Positions 56,130 through 64,000 of a DNA stretch of 64,000 bases are shown piece after piece. The DNA is from Hortaea werneckii (Eukaryota > Ascomycota > Dothideomycetes > Mycosphaerellales > Teratosphaeriaceae): NCBI GenBank assembly GCA_037044905.1, contig JBAOKB010000144.1:2108001-2172000 (forward strand), given 5' to 3'. Under the pieces are notes generated by a model. It worked only from the letters and a program-made list of their open reading frames with translations, did no database searches and was not told where the DNA came from. The translations under genes and the position numbers were made by a program. Positions within the stretch are counted from its first letter, which is position 1. Each line of letters begins with the position of its first letter.

Positions 56130-57648
56130 ATGTCAGTTCGTAAAGTTCTACGCGCTGCAGGCAAGTCGTTCATCTCTCGTGTTCAATCACATCAACATTT
56201 TTCTAACGTTGGATTCTTTAGGCCTAAACGAACTCCGATGCATTGTGCGAGATGACTTGGGATTGTATGGCACGATAACTGTTTCAGCAAAATACACTAT
56301 TGAAGGGAAGCATGAAAATGAGACACTCAGGAAGGCACTCACACGGGCACTGAAGCTTTGCATTGCCGAGCACCCTGTACTCAGTACAGTGGTCTTGGAC
56401 AATGACACCAGTCAACCCCAGCTAGCTCAAATGTCGCCGATAGCGATCGACGACCACCTCATGATGCTTGATGCTGACTCCATACTCGCTGCGCACGATG
56501 ACGAAACGGCCGCCTTACTGAAATATGCTCACAATGATCGCATTCCCAATCTGTCGGCTCGGCCGCCATGGCGGGCCTGCGTCTGCCATCTGAGAAGACC
56601 GCACGAGCGATCGACCGAGGTACTGGTGGAGTTCTCTTACTCGCACGCCATAGCAGATGGGAAGTCCGGTCTCCTTTTCCACCTGTCTTTCCGCCATGCC
56701 ATGGAGCAAATGCACACTTTACCATACGACGGCGAACCATCCTTCCTTCCACCACCGGCAGCAGAGCTCTTTCCTCCGCTAGAGAAAGCAGCCTCGCTGA
56801 AGATCAGTTGGGCGTTCCTCCTTGGTCCATTGATTGGGGAATACTGCCCTCCAATGCTCAAGCAGATGTTTGGAATTCCCTCTGAAAGTAACGAAGACTG
56901 TTGGAAAGGGGCAAGAGTACGACCGCCAATGCCAGACCGATCACGGCCCATCGAAACGGCGTTGGTGCACCGTCGAGTGGCTCGAGCAACTATTGAAAAC
57001 GTCTTATCCCTTTGCCGCACACGGGAGGTCAAGCTCACAGGCTTACTTATTGTCTTGACCTGCCGAGCGCTCGCCCACGCTCTCCAAGCACGGAATGAGC
57101 GGCATACTTCTTTCATAGCGGAAACTGCCATCGATCTGCGGAAATGTATACCGGAAGCGAAAGCCAGCATGGGCAACATGGCTTCGGCCGTGGAAGACAC
57201 AGTTGTCATCGAAGAAGCCTGTCAGATTGGAAAGCTATCAGACACGGAGTGGGAAACCGCTAAGAACATCACGCTCCACCTGCAACAGGCTTCGAGCACC
57301 CTTTCAGACCAAACAGTCGGGCTGCTTAGATATTTGAGCGATTTCAAAGGGTGGACATTGAAGAAAGCTACCCAGCAGCCTAACTGCTCCTTCTCCGTGA
57401 GCAATGTTGGCGTGTTCAAGGATGGCAAGCCTCAGGATTCTGCCGGAGTCACGATTAAAGAAGTTTCGTTTTCACAGTCGGCAGACGGAACAGGAGCGCC
57501 TTTCAATTTGAATCTGGCCAGCGCAAAGTCAGATGGGACTCTGAATATGGTAATGACATGGTGGCCTGGCGTGCTGGGTGTTGAGAATGAAATGAGATTT
57601 ATGGAAGAAGTTAGTGATCATATCGTGCAAGAACTGAAGGCGATGTAA
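56130..57648 (+). CDS. AATase-type O-acyltransferase (alcohol acetyltransferase family)
   Basis: Member of the condensation / alcohol-acetyltransferase superfamily that transfers acyl groups from CoA. About 486 residues. Exon 1 (56130-56160) encodes MSVRKVLRAA, and an intron with a GC donor (CAG|GCAAGT) and a TTTAG acceptor with CTAAC branch site removes 56161-56221. Exon 2 continues G-LNELRCIVRDDLGLYG, matching the family start. The catalytic HxxxD motif is FSYSHAIADGKSG. A conserved late segment is FSVSNVGVFKDG, and the protein ends MVMTWWPGVLGVENEMRFME. Without the intron the frame could only start inside the intron sequence, with an unlikely N-terminus. The true acceptor alcohol or polyol is unknown. 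The frame is intact. Confidence 0.87.
56161..56221 (+). other. GC-AG intron
   Basis: 61-nt intron with non-canonical GC donor in an otherwise perfect context (AG|GCAAGT), branch TTCTAACG and acceptor TTCTTTAG. The join restores the expected AATase-family N-terminus. Confidence 0.7.
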
Positions 57649-60155
57649 GGAAATAACGCTTGTAGAAGTGATTGATGTAATTAGAGCTACCGACTCACAT
57701 GATGCCTTGCTGTGGCGATAACCGCCAGAAGCTCCGGAATAAGTCAGCCATCGATTTCCTCAGTTTATGTCTCATGCTGAAGATGCCTGCTTAAGTTCCA
57801 GGAGTGATCTCGACCGGAGATAAACCACAGAGATTGGGTTATTATGCGCTCTCGCAGCCTGGCGCGTTTCTCGTCCCGTTTGCGAACAGCGAATGCTCGA
57901 GAGCCCCAACATCCTGCGTGCGAACGGCGTCAGGTCCTTAACGCTTGCACCATGCGCTTGAACAAGACCATTGGATCCTTCAGACTAGAGCGTGCCTTCT
58001 GCAGCAAGCGAAGGTGTTTGGTTGAGCTTCATCAAGCAGGTGAGGAAGCCTCACGAGGGAAGCGAAGTCGAGAGGTCCCATCCCAGCTGCATGTAGATGT
58101 CAAATCACACCCGCCGACCACCCTCCATAAGTGAGAACGTGATACCAACGTGATACCAACGTGACCGATTGCCTCTGCGGCCAGGATAATTAGCTCGACC
58201 TGTGAGAGGGCATAGCAGGGAAGTGACCAGGGTCTTGCGAAGGGAAGCGCTTGGGGGGGAGCGGGGACGTAACGGTTTGACATGTCGCGTGTCCAAGTAC
58301 TATACCTATAACGTAGGAAGGTCCACTGCGGTAGAAGGTTGCATTCTCTATTGTCTCATTGGCAAATGCTATTAGTGACGATTTCACGCGGTGATAGCGA
58401 GTCTAGACACAGTATGCAACAGCTTGGAGAGTCGTGTTGGATGGGTGATGTGCTTGACCTGGAGAAAAATGCGGGCGTGGCTATCGACAGAGACGATTTC
58501 TTCCACAAATGGCAAATTTCGTGAAGAGCTTTCTCACTAACAGAACGATAGATGCAGAAGAGTTGTGACCCGTGTGAAAGCTGATTGGAGTAGTGGCCGG
58601 TGATGTGGAGGCAGTAATGATGATGAGGAAGAAGCTCGCCTAACAGTACCTAGGTAACTGTTCCCACTGCATCCGCCGGCTTTGCATATCGGACCACTAC
58701 GAGCCGTCAGCGGACCGGATGTTAATCGACGGAGCTGCATGCCATGTAAGATAGCTTGAGATAAGTCGATAGTGGTGATGTCGAAAGCCTCTTGACCGAA
58801 AAGCTGCCTACGTCGCAGCGGGCCAGGATGAACACCTCACATCACACCTCGTTCAGCTGTTTCGGGGAATCACACGATGGCCTGATTACATACGGCGGTT
58901 GAGTCTACTATGTACCAGGCAGCCTCCTTTTGGTATATCAGCAGTAAAGTCAGCCTCCAAGTGGTGAGGTTTCCAACCAGAAGCCAAAAACAACCGTGCG
59001 TCTCAAGATGCACAAGCCGGCCGGTAGCCCTCGCTTCTGCACATCCCCGACGAATGAATGTCTTTCTGCCCCCATCTACATCGTGACTGGCTCCGCAGAA
59101 CAATGAACTTCTTCCGTCTTGCACGGGCTGGCAAATCTCCATATGCAGCCAGCACGATGGTCAAACGTTGTTGCTTGCGGCGTGTCCACTTGGCTGCGTC
59201 TGCAGCGTTTAAGCTGTCGCCCGCCGCGCACGCTACCTCCTACCAGCGAGCTGCTCAGCTGCATGGCAAATGCACCCGTCCATATTCGCACCTCCTAGGC
59301 TAGGAGAGCGGAGGGAGGGTGTCGCAATACCTAGGAGCTACAGTACTTGAACATGCCTTCTGGTTTTGGCGGCCGTCCCAGCTGACTCTGCCCTTTCTTT
59401 TCTCTGATCCCCTTCCACCTCCTGCTGACTTTCGGCTTTTGCACTCTAACTTTGCTGCTGAGGACCCTGTACAAAATTTCCGATCAAGCCTGTCCTGGTC
59501 CTGCGCAGTGCGGCTGCGGTGGCTCGTGTCCATCTACCATACACCACGCTATCCCACTTCACGACTTCACCAACCGGCTTCCGATACCCCACAGCCAGAT
59601 CGACGCTCAGCGCAGAACGACATGCCCGCCTCTATTTCGTGCAGAGGGCATGCCGGACGTCCAATGTGAGCTGTACACGTCGCACAGAGAAGCGCGGAAG
59701 CTGTGGCGTAAGTGTCTGCCAGCGCACGCTCGGCGCCGTCGCCATCTGTCGGTAGCTCCGGCAGAAGAGCAGGTGGCGGTGCATGCACCATCGCGGCTCT
59801 GCGTGACCTTTTGATAGTAACGGCCACTGACGTTGTCGCAGTCGTCCAGACTCCCACACTAATCTTAAAGGTAGCTTTTCATTTCTTATCCTTCTTCTTT
59901 TAGTACCATGCCCATTCTTCGGCTTAGCTGCTGGCATATACCTATCGTTGAGCGCTGGACGCTGACGAGCGCACTCGTTCCACAGCGGATTGCAAGCGCC
60001 CAGATGCAAAGAAGTCCGAATCCGAACTCCACGTTATTGCACAACATACGTCCTAATGAGTCCTCTTCCAATTGAGTGTTTAGCAATCGACATATCCCGG
60101 AGCGGCCGATTATTACCTTTCACGACGGCGTTGCACAAACGAGACGTTCGGGAAG
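57649..60155. other. Intergenic, about 2.5 kb
   Basis: Long stretch between the acetyltransferase and the final gene. Open frames up to about 125 codons on both strands have no recognisable motif, helix or splice logic. A short CGTGATACCAACGTGATACCAACGTGA tandem duplication lies at 58,138-58,164. Confidence 0.4.
58138..58164. repeat. Tandem duplication of an 11-nt unit
   Basis: The unit CGTGATACCAA occurs twice in direct succession, followed by CGTGA. Function unknown. Confidence 0.6.
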
Positions 60156-63100
60156 ATGTCGGCCTCTTACAGACCTCACTTCAGAAGCCCACCACCAGAT
60201 CCGAGTCGCGCAACCTCATCTGAAGCCCAGCGAAGGAGCAGTAGTCGGATACCAACAAAATCGAGCACTAGCGGCGAGAATAAGAGTGCGGCTACGCAGC
60301 ATGTGTCAAAACTGGCCAAAAGGACAAGCCGGGGTGTTACTCCGCTAGAGAAGTCGGCAAAGGATGAGAGGGCCAGTCATAGTAGCAGAGCGCAAGCTCC
60401 GATGAATGCCCCAGTGGCAGGCTCTAAATCGCATTCGGCCAGGCCCCGAGGATTGCCATCGAACATGACTTCCGAATCCCAAAAGATACATTCTCAAACT
60501 TTACCAACCTCGCGTTACACCAGCCTGCAGCCTCCGCCCGCCATTCGCACACCCTCCCTCGTATCTGGCTCTTCTGCGTCGACCTACGATAGCCCGAGGT
60601 CGCAGGGTCTTCGGCGGAAGCCATCGAACATTGATAGAAATGCTTCTCGCAAGTATGCGCAAACGGAACCCTTGGACCTTGGCCGCAAGACCATGCACAG
60701 CCGCAACGAGACACAAGGCGACGATACATTCGATGATTCAGTCCTGGGTATCTCAATGCCGACTAAAACACGCTCCGTAATTCCTAAGGACGATTATAGC
60801 GCATTCTCAGAAATGGAAAGGGATTGGCAGGGCTCACCACCGGTGCCTACTTCGGCACAATCAGCCACGCCATCAACAAGATACACAGATTCGCCTTTCA
60901 GCCATGCGCCAACGCCTAGCTCTGCGTCGTCATACTCGCCGGCTATGTATTCGGCCACTGCCTCCACGCCACGGCCGAGACAGCAAAGCCCTAGCCTACA
61001 TCAACAATCTTTTGCAGCGCAAAAGAAGGCAGGCCTGAACTTCCCTCCAGTCCGCGAATCGTCAAATTCGTCCTCAATTCCACTATCAAAGGCACAAATG
61101 CAAGACCAGCTGAGAGAAGACCGACAGTTTCAGACAATGATCATCCCGTCAAAGCACCGCCCGCTCAGAAGAAGCCCACATCCTCACAGATTCCAGCACG
61201 TCCACAGATGAAGACCCATCCATCCCATGCAAGAACGACCGCGGAGTCTCAGCCCCAGGTCCCCCCGGAGCTTGCACACCTGAACGTGGATCAGCCTTTG
61301 GACAGGCCCTCTCCACCGAGACGCCCAAGTCGAGATGGAACTGCCAATATTTCTGATATGAGCGAGTCTTCTTCAGTCGTACAAAGTGACTTACCAAGGC
61401 TATATACCTCATATCACAAACGCACCCCTTCACAGGACATAACACCAATCTCTGCACCATCACCTTCTCCGAGCCTGCGCTCCCGACTGGCCTATCGCCC
61501 AAGCGCAGCTCAAAACAGCCTTCTCCATCGACTCCGCGATCTCTGTGTCTCCTGCTGCAAAGTTACCCGGCCGTATGACAACGCCGGAGCCAACAGAATC
61601 TTACAATGTTCGCCGACAAGACTCTCCCGTTGTCGGGATCGGTCCATCACCGAGCAAATCGCCTCGCTTTGGGTTTCTCTCGCGCAAATCCAAAGGCGAT
61701 ACTGCAAAGTCGACCGAAAAGCCGAAACGCCAGCACATCAAGGGACCAGCCGCTGGCACGGGGCACGAGGGATATGGCAGATTTGGTTTCAGAGGAAGGA
61801 GCGGTAGCACGGCGAGCAGTAATGGACTGCGCTCACCTAGCACGGACAGTGCAGCGAGTAAGATCTCGAGGTCATTGGCAAGTATAAAATCTCCAGGTTC
61901 CGAGCGCAGCTCTACGGGGCTTTGGAAGAGTAAAGAAACCAGAAAAGGGAGCCTTGGCAGTAGCAAGGACGTGTCCGAAATGGACGATTTCCTGCGCGAC
62001 AGGTTGAAGCCAAAGGTACTGCGAGGCAGTGGTGGCTCCTACAGTACTACAAGCACGAGCCAAGATTCACAGCCTTTTGGCTATCAGTACCCTTCGAGCT
62101 CTTCATCTCAGGACAGCTATCCAATGCCTCAGCTTCTTCCTTCAGCAATGCATGAAGAAGGAAAGTCGTCCTTGCCTATGCGACCGCAACTTGGCAAACG
62201 TCTTCCGTCCGACAGCAGCGCGGATGTTCCGGCACTACGAAATGACATAGACTCTGCCGCTCACATGCCAACTAACCAACCATCCCGGTCGCATATGAAG
62301 AGTGCTGAAAGAAGACTGCCGCCAATAGATACGACTCAGCGGCGTCACGTGAGCTCACCACGCATCGATGGCACTTCAAAGGCGAAGGGCAACGCCAACG
62401 AGACTCCCGAAGAGGCCAAAGAAGGCAGAGAAGGGCTGTGGCTTCGTCCACAGCACTACAGCTCTAACAGCAAGGCAGCGAGCAAGTGGAACTTCTTTAA
62501 TCGCGCGCATGCCTCGCCCAAGTCAAAGGATAAGGAGAAAATCTCTGAGGAGAAGCGTGAATCGCTCAGTGGAAATGCCCGACAGTCATATGCCGCGCCG
62601 CATTACACAATGATGGCCCCTGTCGAGCCAATTGATCTTCGCGAAGTTGAGCAATTGGTCCAGGACGGTGACACATCTGCGGATGACACAGCCTCTGAAG
62701 GTCCTCCTATCAACTCTGTCGTCGCATATGATAGGCGACATTCCGGCTTTTTGCCTTCTCCACCGTCACACAAAAGGACTGCAAGCAATGTGTTCGAGAC
62801 AGAGCCTTCGCCGAAGAGCATGGCGATCAGACGAGACTTATCTGAATCGCCTGAATTGCAGCGGGCGCAAGCAGCCATGTCGCAGCCAGTGCCTCAAGTG
62901 ATCAGCATTTCCCGCTCTCCAGCACATTCACCAAAGCCAAAGGAACGTGGAGAAGGAAGTCAAACAACAGCTCGGAAGACTCAACAGCTTTTGCAGACGC
63001 CCGAAATGGAGCAAGGAGCCTTTGACCAACCAGCCGACGGCTCCTCCAAGCCACCAAGGCTGTCGCCGGTTGGTCGAATTCCGCAAGTCGTGTCCAGGCG

Positions 63101-64000
63101 CGACCGAGATCGCAGGCTTCCTGAAACATCCTTTTCTCGGCCATTCGCGCGTGGTCAACCTCATCCGAATGTTAAACCGCCTGGCACACTGTACAATCAG
63201 ATACGGGCAAGTCGGGAGCTTACAAGTCCAGCGGAAGACTGCTCACAACCGGTTTCAACCTCAAGCACTAGGTCAGATGGTGGGCTTGGCATCAGTGGCA
63301 GCAGTAATCCCACTGCAGACTCTGGAACGTCCACCAATCGCACTAGTGTGGACATGCCAGCATCGAGCAGCTTTTTCACATTCCCTCGCAAAGGCTCCGA
63401 AGTTTCATATGCCAGCAGCTCAGGGACCGCGGGCTGGCTGGCAGGTAACGCGACTCAGGCTGAGGCTCCCCAGCAAGATGATCCCTGGGCAGAGTACAAT
63501 GACCTTTTAGATGACATGATGCCACAAAAAACGCCTATCTCTGCTGGCTCATCCATGGGCGCACCCTTTCAGTATAACCACATGCTGTCGGAAGCTTCAA
63601 GCCCTTCAGTACCGACGCCTTTGAATGCTATCAATCAGCCACCGACTGCGAAACTTCCTCTTCCGCCGCCACCAAATGCAGGCCCTACGGTACTGAGCAT
63701 CCCGGAGCAAGTACTACGCTTCATGCAGCCTTCTCTGTCACCGCTCCGTCCGCACTCTACCCTTTCAGACCTTGTTGATCATTACGGCAACCACAGCACA
63801 AGTGGCGCCCTTACGCCAAACCGATTAAGCCTGCCGCAAGCGCCGCGACAAGCAACATCTCAGACAAAACGCACCAGCCTACCAGATTCAAGATCCAGCG
63901 TGGCATCTTCCCGATACAGTCGTGCATCCGCACATCCGAAATCGACTTCATTGCCAGACAATCATCCTCAGAACGCACACCCCGGCCTTCGAGCGAGCAT
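60156..64000 (+). CDS. Large Ser/Pro-rich disordered protein, C-terminus outside window, two frame breaks
   Basis: Unrecognised, likely a conserved filamentous-fungal protein well over 1,280 residues long; the reading frame is still open at the window end. It starts MSASYRPHFRSPPPDPSRAT. It is almost entirely disordered and rich in Ser, Pro, Thr and basic residues, with many possible phosphorylation sites. Distinct short blocks are RLKPKVLRG preceded by SEMDDFLRD (about 61,975), SKWNFFNRAHASPKSKDKEK (about 62,488), PIDLREVEQLV (about 62,628), and an acidic motif DPWAEYNDLLDDMMP at about 63,481-63,525 followed by ISAGSSMGAPFQY. Frame breaks: near 61150 (one C missing before GTCAAAGCACC) and near 61495 (shift back). 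The segment from about 61500 to the end is one uninterrupted frame of 2.5 kb. A scaffold or polarity role is plausible for such architecture but is speculation. Confidence 0.7.

Noticed and set aside
43623..57648. Possible secondary-metabolite cluster (P450, Baeyer-Villiger monooxygenase, AATase-type acyltransferase)
   Set aside because: Syntaxin, TRAX and several unrelated genes are interspersed, and no backbone synthase, pathway regulator or transporter is present.
57649..60155. tRNA or other structured RNA genes in the long gap
   Set aside because: No B-box-like GTTCRANNC with a matching A-box and acceptor pairing was found by eye; a covariance-model search would decide.

Overview
The window is nuclear DNA of a filamentous ascomycete, most likely Pezizomycotina and probably Dothideomycetes. 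The genes carry short introns (about 50-130 nt) with GTRAGT-type donors and CTRAC-type branch sites. Several families are typical of or restricted to fungi: two fungal-rhodopsin-domain (PTH11-like) proteins, a yeast-type triphosphatase Cet1, an AATase-type acetyltransferase and a Ste6-like ABC exporter. I cannot name the genus. No CRISPR array, transposon, rRNA or tRNA was recognised.

Layout. 1-6 kb: 3' end of an MFS transporter, two small hypothetical genes, a membrane-anchored aspartic-protease-like protein lacking both expected catalytic aspartates, and a PBDC1/Chp1 homologue. 6-14 kb: a full-length ABCB exporter, a mitochondrial tyrosyl-tRNA synthetase, an NADPH:quinone-reductase-like enzyme and a doubtful small membrane protein. 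14-30 kb: SPT5, a fungal rhodopsin protein, CET1 and RPN2. 30-42 kb: a second rhodopsin protein, a large tail-anchored unknown, PRP17 and mitochondrial EF-G (MEF1). 43-58 kb: a cytochrome P450, two unknowns, an Sso1-type syntaxin, a Baeyer-Villiger-type monooxygenase, a TRAX homologue, a four-helix membrane protein and an AATase-like acetyltransferase with a GC-AG intron. 60-64 kb: a long Ser/Pro-rich protein that runs off the end.

Most genes are unrelated housekeeping neighbours. The functional overlap that can be seen is general: SPT5, CET1 and PRP17 all act in RNA polymerase II transcript production (elongation, capping, splicing), and TyrRS and MEF1 both serve mitochondrial translation. 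PRP17 and MEF1 are divergently transcribed from a 349-nt gap; TyrRS and the quinone reductase are also divergent.

The most important caution is that roughly 38 single-base frame breaks interrupt otherwise well-preserved coding sequence, mostly a missing base in or beside a short homopolymer. They occur even in genes that should be essential (RPN2, CET1, PRP17). The simplest reading is consensus indel error in the assembly, densest between 6.5 and 13.1 kb, rather than genuine pseudogenes. For interrupted genes the coordinates give the whole inferred coding span and the break positions are approximate.
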